Shown piece after piece: positions 48,659 through 57,391 of a DNA stretch of 64,000 nt; the first letter of the stretch is position 1; every line of letters begins with the position of its first letter. The DNA lies in contig NZ_CAMIHB010000020.1 of assembly GCF_946221635.1 (NCBI RefSeq), positions 1-64,000 of the forward strand. Reading direction: 5' to 3'. Source of the DNA: an uncultured Rhodoferax sp. (lineage in GTDB: Bacteria; Pseudomonadota; Gammaproteobacteria; Burkholderiales; Burkholderiaceae_C). The position numbers and the translations under genes are program-made. The notes under the pieces are model-generated. The model was not told the origin of the DNA. It saw only the letters and a program-made list of their open reading frames with translations, and ran no database searches.

Positions 48659-49906
48659 ATGTCCCAACCCCTTCGCATGGCCGCTGCCGCGGCTGCGCTG
48701 GTTTGCAGCAGTTTGGCCGGTGCCGGCACCCTCACCATTGAGAGCTGGCGTGTCGATGACAAAGGTTTGTGGGAAGACGTGCTCTTGCCCGCCTTCTACA
48801 AAGCCCACCCCGGTATCACTGTGAAGTTCAGCCCCACGGCGCCGCCCGAGTACAACTCCGCGCTGAACGCCCGCCTGACCGCCGGCACTGCGGGCGACCT
48901 GGTGACCTGCCGTCCCTTCGACGTGTCGTTGGACCTTTACAAGAAGGGCCATCTGGACAAGCTCAATGGCAATGCCGCCCTGAAGAATTTCCCCGAGTCC
49001 GCCCAGGTGGCCTGGCAGACCGACGACGGCAAGGACACCTACTGCGTGCCCATGGCCTCGGTGATTCACGGTTTCTTCTACAACAAGAAAGTGTTCTCCG
49101 AGCTCGGCTTGTCCGTGCCGGTGACCGAGGCCGACTTCTTCGCTGCGCTGGACAAGATCAAGGCCGCAGGCAAGGTGGCCCCCATCGCCATGGGGACAGC
49201 CGATCAGTGGGAAACCCACCAGATCGTCTATACCGGCATCGGCCCCAACTACTGGAAGGGTGAGGAAGGTCGCAAGGCCATCATTGCCGGCAAGAAGAAG
49301 TTCACCGACCCCGAGTTCGTGAAGACCTGGGACGTGATGGCCAAGTGGGCCAACTACCTGCCCAAGGGCTACCAGGCGCAGACCTATGGCGACTCGCAGA
49401 ACCTGTTCGGTTCCGGCCGCGCGGCGATCTACCCCGCCGGCTCCTGGGATATTTCCTACTTCGAAGGCAACAGCAAGGTGGAGTTTGGTGCCTTCAAGCC
49501 CCCGGTGGCCAAGGCGGGCGACCCCTGCTACATCTCGGACCACACCGACATTGCCATGGGCATCAACAGCAAGAGCAAGAACAAGGCAGATGCCCAGGTC
49601 TTCCTGAACTGGCTGGCCAGCAAGGAGTTTGCCGACCTGTATACCAACAAGGTGACCGGCTTCTTCTCCCTGTCCAACCACGCCATCGACGTGAAGAACC
49701 CCGTGGCCAAGGAAATGATCGGTTGGCGCAACCAGTGCAAGAGCACCATCCGCCTGAACGCCCAGATCATGAGCCGTGGCACGCCGAGCATGGAAAACGA
49801 GTTCTGGAACGTGAACTCGCAAGTCATGAACGGAAAGATGGCGCCCAAGGACGCCGCAGCGCAAATCCAGACTGGCTTCGCCAAGTGGTACACGCCGGCC
49901 AAGTAA
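48659..49906 (+). CDS. ABC sugar transporter substrate-binding protein (family 1)
   Basis: The 415-residue protein has a signal peptide (SQPLRMAAAAAALVCSSLAGAG) and a mature domain starting TLTIESWRVDDKGLWEDVLLPAFYKAHPGI. Later come SWDISYFEGNSKVEFGAFKPP and MGINSKSKNKADAQVFLNWLA, as in UgpB/MalE-type proteins. It is the first gene of the sugar import operon with two permeases, an ATPase, a kinase and a SIS protein. The amino-sugar enzymes around it suggest GlcNAc, glucosamine or a chitobiose-type ligand. Confidence 0.9.
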   Translation: MSQPLRMAAAAAALVCSSLAGAGTLTIESWRVDDKGLWEDVLLPAFYKAHPGITVKFSPTAPPEYNSALNARLTAGTAGDLVTCRPFDVSLDLYKKGHLDKLNGNAALKNFPESAQVAWQTDDGKDTYCVPMASVIHGFFYNKKVFSELGLSVPVTEADFFAALDKIKAAGKVAPIAMGTADQWETHQIVYTGIGPNYWKGEEGRKAIIAGKKKFTDPEFVKTWDVMAKWANYLPKGYQAQTYGDSQNLFGSGRAAIYPAGSWDISYFEGNSKVEFGAFKPPVAKAGDPCYISDHTDIAMGINSKSKNKADAQVFLNWLASKEFADLYTNKVTGFFSLSNHAIDVKNPVAKEMIGWRNQCKSTIRLNAQIMSRGTPSMENEFWNVNSQVMNGKMAPKDAAAQIQTGFAKWYTPAK

Positions 49907-49934
49907 TGCCACGCTGAGTCTGCGCGCCTCACGA

Positions 49935-50001
49935 CCGTTCGCGTTGAGCCCGTCGAAACGCCCCTCCGTGGCGAGGGCTTCGACGGGCTCAGCCCGAACG
50001 G
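49935..50001. repeat. long inverted repeat (REP-like) between binding-protein and permease genes
   Basis: The two arms (about 31 bases each, 49935-49965 and 49971-50001) share CCGTTCGNGNTGAGCCCGTCGAA. They form a hairpin with a short unpaired tip. Similar TTCGGGCTGAGCCCG repeats are common between proteobacterial genes. In this operon the hairpin may protect the binding-protein mRNA and explain higher expression of the first gene. Confidence 0.75.
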
Positions 50002-50046
50002 GTGGGGTGTTTCTCCGGTTTCCGTCTCCGACCAACAAGGTCTCCC

Positions 50047-50961
50047 ATGAAATTAGGCTTCTCCTGGCGGGTGCTGGTGTTCATTGCACCGGCCTTGCTG
50101 ATCTACGCCACCTTCAGCGCGCTGCCGCTGATCGACACCCTGCGCCTGGGCCTGTACAGCGCCGACGACACGGGTGCCCGCAGCTTTGCGGGTCTGGCCA
50201 ACTACATCACCATCCTCAGCGATCCGCAGTGGTCGGCCAGTTTCTGGAATGCGATGGGAAACAACCTCAAGTTCTTCTGCATCCACATGGCGGTGCAGAA
50301 CCCCGTGGGCCTGCTGCTGGCTGCCTTGCTGTCGCTGCGCAATGTGCGCTTTGCCGCCACCTACCGCACGGTCTTCTTCCTGCCCACGCTGCTGTCGGTG
50401 GTGATCATCGGCTTTGTCTGGCAGCTCATCCTGTCGCCGCTGTGGGGCGTGTCCGAGCGCCTGCTGTCCTTCGTGGGGCTGGGGGACTGGTTTGCGCCCT
50501 GGCTGGGGTTGGAGTCGAGTGCGCTGACCACGGTGTCGCTGATGTCGGTGTGGCAGTACATCGGGGTGCCCATGATGCTGATCTACGCCGCACTCATTGC
50601 CATCCCTGAGGACATCATCGAAGCCGCCGTGGTGGAAGGCGCATCACCGTGGCGCATCTTCTGGCAGATCCGCCTGCCGCTGATCCTGCCCACGCTGGGG
50701 CTGGTGACCATTCTCACTTTTGTGGCCAACTTCAATGCCTTTGACCTGATCTACACCGTCAAGGGCGCCGTGGCCGGGCCCAACTACAGCACCGACATCC
50801 TGGGCACGCTGTTCTACCGGACCTTCTTTGGCTATCAGTCGCAAGTGGCCAGCCCGACCATGGGGGCGGCCGTGGCCACCATCATGTTCCTGGTGATTCT
50901 GGTCGGCGTGGCCGTGTACTTTCTCGCGGTGCAGCGCAAGCTGCAACGCTTTGCCCTGTGA
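50047..50961 (+). CDS. sugar ABC transporter permease (MalF-like)
   Basis: The 304-residue protein has six membrane helices. It has the EAA loop AAVVEGASPWRIFWQIRLPLILP and the SADDTGARSFAGLANYITIL segment of MalF/UgpA-type permeases. ATG 50047 is just after the REP-like hairpin. With the second permease it forms the inner membrane channel. Confidence 0.93.
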   Translation: MKLGFSWRVLVFIAPALLIYATFSALPLIDTLRLGLYSADDTGARSFAGLANYITILSDPQWSASFWNAMGNNLKFFCIHMAVQNPVGLLLAALLSLRNVRFAATYRTVFFLPTLLSVVIIGFVWQLILSPLWGVSERLLSFVGLGDWFAPWLGLESSALTTVSLMSVWQYIGVPMMLIYAALIAIPEDIIEAAVVEGASPWRIFWQIRLPLILPTLGLVTILTFVANFNAFDLIYTVKGAVAGPNYSTDILGTLFYRTFFGYQSQVASPTMGAAVATIMFLVILVGVAVYFLAVQRKLQRFAL

Positions 50962-50969
50962 GGTCCCGC

Positions 50970-51824
50970 ATGGCATCGACTTCCTCTTCCAAAGCCCTGC
51001 CCCTGGCGCCGAGTCGCGTCTTTGTGCATCTCACGCTGATGGCCTACCTGCTGCTGGCGCTGCTGCCCATCCTGCTGGTGTTCATGAACTCCTTCAAGAG
51101 CCGTGACGCCATCTTTAGCGACCCCTTGGCTTGGCCCACGCCCGAGACCTTCTCGCTGATCGGCTACACCAAGGTGCTGGGCCGCTCCGATGTGCTCATG
51201 TACTTCGGCAACAGCTTCATCGTCACCATCGCCTCGCTCTTCTTCATCCTGCTGTTTGGGGCCATGGCGGCCTGGGGGCTGTCGGAGTACCAGTTCAAGG
51301 GCAACCGCTGGCTCAAGTTCTTCTTTGCCTTCGGCATCATGGTGCCCATCCGCCTGGGCACGGTGTCCATCCTGCAGCTCATGGTGGAGCTGAACCTGGT
51401 GAACACGCTGACCGCGCTGGTGTTGGTCTATGTGGCACAGGGCCTGCCGCTGGCCATCATGATCCTGTCCGAATTCATGGGACAGGTGCCCGGTGAACTC
51501 AAGGACGCCGCGCGCTGTGACGGGGTGGACGAGTTCCGCATCTTCTTCCAGGTGGTGGTGCCCCTGGTGCGGCCGGCGATTGCCACGGTGGCGGTATTCA
51601 CGATGGTGCCGATCTGGAACGACCTGTGGTTCCCGCTCATTCTTGCGCCCTCCGACAAGACGCAGACCATCACCTTGGGCATCCAGCAGTTCGTGGGCCA
51701 GTACGCCACCGACTGGAATGCGGTGCTGGCCTCGCTCTCACTGGCCATCGTGCCCGTGGTCACCCTCTATGCCCTTTTCTCCCGTCAACTGATTCGCGGC
51801 ATCACTGCCGGCGCCGTCAAATAA
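50970..51824 (+). CDS. sugar ABC transporter permease (MalG-like)
   Basis: The 284-residue protein has six helices. It carries the KSRDAIFSDPLAWPTPETFSL segment and the EAA-type loop DAARCDGVDEFRIFFQVVVPL. ATG 50970 is eight bases after the first permease's stop; a GTG 12 bases earlier is an alternative. It belongs to the operon of the binding protein at 48659. Confidence 0.93.
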   Translation: MASTSSSKALPLAPSRVFVHLTLMAYLLLALLPILLVFMNSFKSRDAIFSDPLAWPTPETFSLIGYTKVLGRSDVLMYFGNSFIVTIASLFFILLFGAMAAWGLSEYQFKGNRWLKFFFAFGIMVPIRLGTVSILQLMVELNLVNTLTALVLVYVAQGLPLAIMILSEFMGQVPGELKDAARCDGVDEFRIFFQVVVPLVRPAIATVAVFTMVPIWNDLWFPLILAPSDKTQTITLGIQQFVGQYATDWNAVLASLSLAIVPVVTLYALFSRQLIRGITAGAVK

Positions 51825-51837
51825 GAAGCACATCATC

Positions 51838-52980
51838 ATGGCAAGCGTATCCCTCAAGAACATCACCAAGTCCTATGGCAGCAATGCGCCCGTGCTGCAT
51901 CACATCAACCTCGAGATCGAACATGGGGAGCTGGTGGTGCTGGTGGGCCCCAGCGGCTGCGGCAAGTCCACGTTGCTGCGTGTGCTCTGCGGTCTGGAAG
52001 ACATCAGCAGCGGCGAGCTGCGCATCGGCGACGACCTGGTCAACGACCTGCCACCTGCCCAACGCGGCATTGCCATGGTGTTCCAGAGCTATGCGCTCTA
52101 CCCGCACATGACGGTGTACCGCAACATGGCTTTCGGTCTCAACATCCATGGCGCCAGCAAGGTCGACATCGACCGCCGCGTGCGCGACGCCGCCAAGGTG
52201 CTGCACATTGATCATCTGCTGGAACGCCTGCCGCGCGAACTCTCGGGCGGGCAGCGCCAGCGCGTGGCGATAGGCCGTGCCATCGTGCGTGAGCCGCGCC
52301 TGTTTCTGTTCGACGAGCCGTTGTCCAATCTGGACGCAGCGCTGCGCGCCAAGACGCGCATCGAGCTGGCGCGCCTGCACCGCGACCTGGGCGCCACCAT
52401 GGTTTATGTGACGCACGACCAGGTTGAGGCCATGACTTTGGGCGACAAGATCGTGGTGCTCAGCGAAGGCCATGTGCAGCAGGCTGGCACGCCGCTCACG
52501 CTGTACCAGCAACCCGCCAACCGTTTCGTGGCGACCTTCATCGGCTCGCCCACCATCAATCTGCTGCCTGCGCGCGTGATCGAGGTGTCCCAGGCCGGTG
52601 CGTACCTGCAACTGGGCAACGGCAGCAAGGTGCTGGCCACGGTGGATGCCTCGCAGCTGCAGGCCGGTGAAACGGTGGAAGTGGGCCTGCGCCCCGAGCA
52701 CTGCGAGGTGTTGCCCGCAGGCGTAGCCCCAGGTCCGGATGACACCGCGCTGGACGCCGAGATCACGCTGGTGGAACACCTGGGGGAATCCAATCTGCTG
52801 TACCTCAAGATGGACGATGGACAGGAATTGATTGTGCGTGGCGACGGCAACGCCGAAGTGCGCCTGGGTGACTCGGTCATCGTGCGAGCGGCGCCGTCGG
52901 CGCTGTACCTCTTCAAGGCCGATGGCACGGCCTGCACCCGCCTGAACCCGGGCAATATGCGCTCGGCCCACGCGCGATGA
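51838..52980 (+). CDS. sugar ABC transporter ATP-binding protein (MsmK/UgpC-like)
   Basis: The 380-residue protein has Walker A GPSGCGKST, the LSGGQRQRVAIGRAI signature, Walker B LFLFDEPLSNLD, and a C-terminal TOBE-type domain (residues 240-380). The TOBE-type domain in this family can serve regulation or docking. It overlaps the kinase gene by four bases. Confidence 0.93.
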   Translation: MASVSLKNITKSYGSNAPVLHHINLEIEHGELVVLVGPSGCGKSTLLRVLCGLEDISSGELRIGDDLVNDLPPAQRGIAMVFQSYALYPHMTVYRNMAFGLNIHGASKVDIDRRVRDAAKVLHIDHLLERLPRELSGGQRQRVAIGRAIVREPRLFLFDEPLSNLDAALRAKTRIELARLHRDLGATMVYVTHDQVEAMTLGDKIVVLSEGHVQQAGTPLTLYQQPANRFVATFIGSPTINLLPARVIEVSQAGAYLQLGNGSKVLATVDASQLQAGETVEVGLRPEHCEVLPAGVAPGPDDTALDAEITLVEHLGESNLLYLKMDDGQELIVRGDGNAEVRLGDSVIVRAAPSALYLFKADGTACTRLNPGNMRSAHAR

Positions 52981-53879
52981 CAGCACGCTGGAATTTCGAT
53001 GCGCTGCCGGCCCATATCCACTACGCCATCGGCGTGGATGGAGGGGGCACCAGCACGCGTGCGCGGGTGCTGCACCGCAGTGGGGTGCTGGTGGGCGAAG
53101 GCAGGGCGGGCGCCTCGGGGCTGATGCAAGGCATTCCCCAGGCTTGGCGCCATGTCACGCAGGCCATTGCCAACGCGGTGGAGGGCCGGTTGCGGGCCGA
53201 CTGGCCCGCGCCCAGCACGGCCAACACCGCCTTGGGCCTGGGGCTCGCAGGGGCCAACAACGCGGGCTGGAGCGCCGAGTGCCTGGCGGCCAATCCTGGC
53301 TACACGAAGTTGGTGCTGGAGTCCGATGCGCTGGTCGCCCTGCTGGGGGCGCACCAGGGAGCTGCCGGCGCCCTGGTCATCATGGGCACCGGGGCGATCG
53401 GCCTGGCTTTGCAGGCGGACGGTTTGCGGACGACCAGCGGTGGCTGGGGCTTCCCCTGCGGGGACGAGGGCAGTGGTGCCGATCTGGGGTTGCAGGCTGT
53501 CAATCTGACACAGCGTGCGGTGGATGGGCGCCACGCCCATACGCCACTCACACGGGATGTGTATGAAACCCTGGGTGGTACGCCGGAAGCCCTGCTGGCC
53601 TGGTGCGGCGCGGCACGCCAGTTTGAGTACGCCACCCTGGCACCCAAGGTGTTTGCCCATGCGGAGAGGGATGTCTCCGCAGACCAGATGCTGGCACGTG
53701 CGGCGCAGAGCCTGGAGTCTCTGGCGGCGGCGCTGGACCCCACGCGAACCCTGCCGCTGGCGGTGGCGGGCAGCATTGCCCAGCGCCTGCTGCCCCGCCT
53801 GTCCCCCGCCACGGTGCGGCGCGTGGTGCCCGCCCAGGGCGATGCCATGGATGGCGCCCTGGCTTTGTGTTTTCGATAA
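52977..53879 (+). CDS. BadF/BadG-type kinase, probable N-acetylglucosamine kinase
   Basis: The 300-residue protein has the ASKHA fold: IGVDGGGTSTRARVL near the start, LGLGLAGANNAGWS, and GALVIMGTGAIGLAL followed by GWGFPCGDEGSGADLGLQAVN. These match bacterial GlcNAc/glucosamine kinases of the BadF/BadG family. It would phosphorylate the imported sugar for NagA. A hexose or glucosamine kinase role is an alternative. The gene lies between the ABC ATPase (ATGA overlap) and the SIS gene. Confidence 0.85.
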   Translation: MTARWNFDALPAHIHYAIGVDGGGTSTRARVLHRSGVLVGEGRAGASGLMQGIPQAWRHVTQAIANAVEGRLRADWPAPSTANTALGLGLAGANNAGWSAECLAANPGYTKLVLESDALVALLGAHQGAAGALVIMGTGAIGLALQADGLRTTSGGWGFPCGDEGSGADLGLQAVNLTQRAVDGRHAHTPLTRDVYETLGGTPEALLAWCGAARQFEYATLAPKVFAHAERDVSADQMLARAAQSLESLAAALDPTRTLPLAVAGSIAQRLLPRLSPATVRRVVPAQGDAMDGALALCFR

Positions 53880-53889
53880 AGGATTGCTT

Positions 53890-54912
53890 GTGAGTACCAA
53901 GATGTTGGAAGAGGCCCTGGCCTCGTCGCGCCAGGTGGCGCTGCAACTGGCGGCGGACGAAGACCGTTACGCTGCCCTGGGCGCGGCCTTGCGGGCCTTG
54001 CCGCCGCACGGGGCGGTGACGATTGCGCGCGGTAGCTCGGACCATGCTGCGGCCTACTTCGCCTATCTGGTCATGTCGCGCACCGGGCAGCTGGTGACGT
54101 CCCTGCCCATGTCTCTGCTGACGCTGTACAAGGCGCCGTTGGCCACGCAGCGCCTGCTGGCCGTGTCGATTTCGCAGTCGGGCCGCAGCCCGGATTTGAT
54201 CGAGCCCATGCAGCTGTTCGAGGCGGCGGGCGCCACCACGGTGGCCTTGGTGAATGACACCAGCTCGCCCTTGGCCGAGGCCGTGGACTGGGCCATGCCC
54301 CTGCACGCCGGTCCGGAGAAAAGCGTGGCAGCGACCAAGAGCTTTATCTGCGGTCTGGTGGCGGGCGCGCGTTTGGCCGCGCACTGGGGCGCCCATGCCG
54401 ATCTGCTGCAGGGTTTGCAGAGCCTGCCCGCTGCGCTGGACGACGCCTGCAAGCAGGACTGGAGCAGCGCGGTGGAGCCGCTGCGCACCGCCAGCAAGCT
54501 CATGGTGATTGGCCGCGGCCCGGGGCTGGCGATTGCCCAGGAAGCCGCGCTCAAATTCAAGGAGACCTGCGCCATCCAGGCGGAGGCCTTTAGCAGCGCC
54601 GAGGTCAAGCATGGCCCCATGGCGCTGGTGGACGAAAACTACCCCATGCTGGTGTTTGCGCTGCGCGGCCCTGCGCAGCAAAGCCTTATTGACCTGGCCA
54701 CCGAAATGCGCGGCCGTGGCGCCCAGGTGCTGTTGGTCGCGCCGGCGGACGTGCCGGGCCGTGACCTGACACTGGCCACCGCACCGCAGGAGGATCTGGA
54801 CCCGATGACCGCCATCCAGAGTTTCTACCTGATGGTGGAAGCCGTCGCCCGCGCACGCGGGTCGGACCCGGATCAGCCACGCCACCTCTCCAAGGTCACG
54901 ACCACCCGATAG
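53890..54912 (+). CDS. SIS-domain protein, probable glucosamine-6-phosphate deaminase (NagB-II type)
   Basis: The 340-residue protein has two SIS domains: TIARGSSDHAAAYFAYL with SISQSGRSPDLIEPM in the first, and VIGRGPGLAIAQEAALKFKETC with SAEVKHGPMALVDE in the second. The conserved Ser/Glu/His positions match the deaminase/isomerase family (AgaS/NagB-II) rather than true GlmS, which needs an N-terminal glutaminase domain. The GTG start at 53890 has AAAGGA six bases upstream. It would turn glucosamine-6-phosphate to fructose-6-phosphate. Confidence 0.85.
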   Translation: MSTKMLEEALASSRQVALQLAADEDRYAALGAALRALPPHGAVTIARGSSDHAAAYFAYLVMSRTGQLVTSLPMSLLTLYKAPLATQRLLAVSISQSGRSPDLIEPMQLFEAAGATTVALVNDTSSPLAEAVDWAMPLHAGPEKSVAATKSFICGLVAGARLAAHWGAHADLLQGLQSLPAALDDACKQDWSSAVEPLRTASKLMVIGRGPGLAIAQEAALKFKETCAIQAEAFSSAEVKHGPMALVDENYPMLVFALRGPAQQSLIDLATEMRGRGAQVLLVAPADVPGRDLTLATAPQEDLDPMTAIQSFYLMVEAVARARGSDPDQPRHLSKVTTTR

Positions 54913-54922
54913 ACTGCGGGGC

Positions 54923-55738
54923 ATGCATTGCCAGACCCTGCTGATTGACGAAGCCCCCGCCGTGCGCCTGCAAGGCCCCGCGGGAGACAGTGTGACCGTG
55001 TTGCTCCGCGGTGGCCAGGTGATTTCCTGGGTAGATGCCGAGGGCTCGGAGCGCCTGTACTGCAGTCCCGCCTCTCCCCTGAAGGGGCCGCAGGCCGTGC
55101 GCGGCGGGGTGCCCGTGATCTTTCCGCAGTTTGCAGCGCGTGGTCCCCTCATGCGCCATGGCTGGGCACGCATGCGGGACTGGACCCTGTTGCCGGTGGA
55201 CGGGTCTTCGTCTGAGCCCAGTGTTGCCTTGCAACTGCGCAACGCGGTGGGTGACGACCCGCTGTGGCCCCACGCCTGCGTGTGCACGCTCACGGTCAGC
55301 TTGCTGCCGCAGGGCCTGCGCATGGTGCTGGCCGTGGAGAACACCGGGAGTACCGCGTTTTCGTTCCAGGCGGCCCTGCATAGCTACTTTGCGGTGGGTG
55401 AGGTGACCCACGCCTCGGTGATTGGTGTGTTGCCCGGTGAGGCGATCCTGCCATTGCGGGAGCCTATCGACCAGGTCTTCGAAGCGGTGGCAGCGCCGGT
55501 GGTGCTGCAGAGTCCGACGGGACGATTGCAGTTGGATCGCGTGGGTTTTGACGATGTGGTGGTGTGGAACCCCGGCCCCGACACGGTGCTGGCGGATCTG
55601 CCAGCGGACGGCTACCGTGCGTTCGTTTGTGTGGAGCCGGCTGCCGTGGCAAAGCCAGTGGCATTGGATGCCCATGCCCGGTGGGAGGGTGTCATGCGGA
55701 TTTCCTACAATCGCGCCCACACTTCTTCTGAGACCTGA
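54923..55738 (+). CDS. D-hexose-6-phosphate mutarotase (YeaD-like)
   Basis: The 271-residue aldose-1-epimerase-family protein carries VTVLLRGGQVISWVDAEGSERLY, then GGVPVIFPQFAARGPLMRHGWARM and the conserved AALHSYFAVGEVTHASV. This matches YeaD, which interconverts alpha and beta hexose 6-phosphates. It is 10 bases after the SIS gene, closing the catabolic operon. Similar genes accompany the glucose genes of Pseudomonas. Confidence 0.9.
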   Translation: MHCQTLLIDEAPAVRLQGPAGDSVTVLLRGGQVISWVDAEGSERLYCSPASPLKGPQAVRGGVPVIFPQFAARGPLMRHGWARMRDWTLLPVDGSSSEPSVALQLRNAVGDDPLWPHACVCTLTVSLLPQGLRMVLAVENTGSTAFSFQAALHSYFAVGEVTHASVIGVLPGEAILPLREPIDQVFEAVAAPVVLQSPTGRLQLDRVGFDDVVVWNPGPDTVLADLPADGYRAFVCVEPAAVAKPVALDAHARWEGVMRISYNRAHTSSET

Positions 55739-55743
55739 GCACC

Positions 55744-56352
55744 ATGGCCGTCCACAAGCCCTCTTCCTCTGCCAAGCCCTCGCTGCGCCCCCTGCCCAAT
55801 TTCATCTTTGCCAGCCGCTGGCTGCAGCTGCCGTTGTACCTGGGTCTGATCGCGGCGCAAGGCGTCTATGTCTTCCACTTCTGGGTTGAGCTGGTACACC
55901 TGCTGGAGGCGGCCTTTGGCAGCCAGACCGCACTGCAGGCGCTGGTGACCAGCATTGGCTACAAGTCTGACATCGCCGTGCCGGCGCTCAACGAAACCAT
56001 CATCATGCTGGTGGTGCTGGCGTTGATCGACGTGGTGATGATCTCCAACCTGCTCATCATGGTCATCGTGGGTGGCTACGAGACCTTTGTGAGTCGCATG
56101 GACCTGGACGGGCACCCTGACCAGCCCGAATGGCTGAGCCACGTGAACGCCTCGGTGCTCAAGGTCAAGCTGGCGACCGCCATCATCGGCATCAGCTCCA
56201 TCCACCTGCTCAAGACCTTCATCAACGCGGCCAACTACGACGTGAAGGTCCTCATGTGGCAGACCATCATCCACGTGGTGTTTCTGCTCAGCGCGCTGGC
56301 CATTGCCTACACCGACAAGCTGCTGAGCAGCAGCCACGGCAGCGAACACTAA
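55744..56352 (+). CDS. YqhA family (TIGR00645/UPF0114) inner membrane protein
   Basis: The 202-residue protein has four membrane segments. Visible are LPNFIFASRWLQLPLYLGLIAAQGVYVF, IIMLVVLALIDVVMISNLLIMVIVGGYETFVSRMD, and LKVKLATAIIGISSIHLLKTFIN, with the conserved acidic positions. Function is unknown; E. coli YqhA is a member. It follows the mutarotase gene by five bases but is probably unrelated to sugar use. Confidence 0.9.
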   Translation: MAVHKPSSSAKPSLRPLPNFIFASRWLQLPLYLGLIAAQGVYVFHFWVELVHLLEAAFGSQTALQALVTSIGYKSDIAVPALNETIIMLVVLALIDVVMISNLLIMVIVGGYETFVSRMDLDGHPDQPEWLSHVNASVLKVKLATAIIGISSIHLLKTFINAANYDVKVLMWQTIIHVVFLLSALAIAYTDKLLSSSHGSEH

Positions 56353-56361
56353 GGGCGCTGC

Positions 56362-57303
56362 TCAGCCCGGCGGCAGATGGTCGGCATCCGGCCGCTGTGC
56401 CGGGTCCACATGGGTCATGAGGTTGAGTACGCGGTGGCGTTGCAGCACCGCAGCACGGGCCGCCACGGCGATGTTGTGGCCCTCTTCCACCGTCAGCTTG
56501 GCGTTGACTTCAATGTGGGCGTCGGCCACCACCATGTCACCCATCTTGCGCGTGCGCACGTCGTGCACGCCAGCGACACCGGGGGTTGCCAGCAGTGTGG
56601 CGCGTATGGCCTCGACTTCCTCTTCATCCACCGCTCGGTCCATGAGGTCGTGCAGCGCGTCCCAGCCAAAGGTCCAGCCCATTTTCCCGACCATGAAGCC
56701 GACCACCAGCGCGGCCAGCGGGTCCAGCAGGGGGTAGCCCATGAGGTTGCCAATCAGGCCCAGACCCACCACCAGCGAGGACGCGGCATCCGACCGCGCA
56801 TGCCAGGCGTTGGCCACCAGCATGCTGGATTTGACCCGCTTGGCGGCGGCCAGCATGTAGCGGAACAGCAGCTCCTTGAACACCAGGGCCGCACCAGCCA
56901 CCCACAGCGCGCTGGCGTGGGCGGTTGGGATCGCCTCGGGTGTTTCGAGCTTGCCCACGGCCGACCAGACCATACCCAGGCCTACGCTCAACAGAATGAC
57001 ACCCAGCGCCAGTGAAGCCGCAGTCTCAAACCGGTGGTGGCCGTAGGGGTGATCGGCATCTGCATCCTTGCGGCTGAAGTGGTTGGCCACCAGCACCACA
57101 AAGTCCGACACGAGGTCTGACAGCGAATGGATGCCATCGGCCACCAGCCCCTGGGACTTGGCCATGACGCCCACCGCGATCTGCACGGTGCTCAGGACCA
57201 CATTGACCGCAACGCTGACCCAGGTGCTGCGCGAGGCCACTGCGGCGCGCTCGGCCGCACTGTGCAACGCGTGTTCGGAATCGTCTTGCTCGGTGAACTG
57301 CAT
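56362..57303 (-). CDS. cation diffusion facilitator (CDF) metal exporter
   Basis: The 313-residue protein has six membrane helices with the metal-binding GLVADGIHSLSDLVSDFVVLV (HxxxD) and NAWHARSDAASSLVVGLG. A C-terminal cytoplasmic domain (residues 225-313) has the RTRKMGDMVVADAHIEV ferredoxin-like pattern of FieF/CzcD proteins. It exports Zn, Fe, Co or Mn with proton antiport. ATG 57303 is chosen; the TTG further up (57327) is possible. Confidence 0.91.
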   Translation of the reverse strand: MQFTEQDDSEHALHSAAERAAVASRSTWVSVAVNVVLSTVQIAVGVMAKSQGLVADGIHSLSDLVSDFVVLVANHFSRKDADADHPYGHHRFETAASLALGVILLSVGLGMVWSAVGKLETPEAIPTAHASALWVAGAALVFKELLFRYMLAAAKRVKSSMLVANAWHARSDAASSLVVGLGLIGNLMGYPLLDPLAALVVGFMVGKMGWTFGWDALHDLMDRAVDEEEVEAIRATLLATPGVAGVHDVRTRKMGDMVVADAHIEVNAKLTVEEGHNIAVAARAAVLQRHRVLNLMTHVDPAQRPDADHLPPG

Positions 57304-57391
57304 GGATATGAGGATGCGGGGCTTCAAGCGCGATTGTGCAGCGCTTTTGCATGCAAGCGTACAGTGCAGTGACGGTCCTTATGATGCGCGG

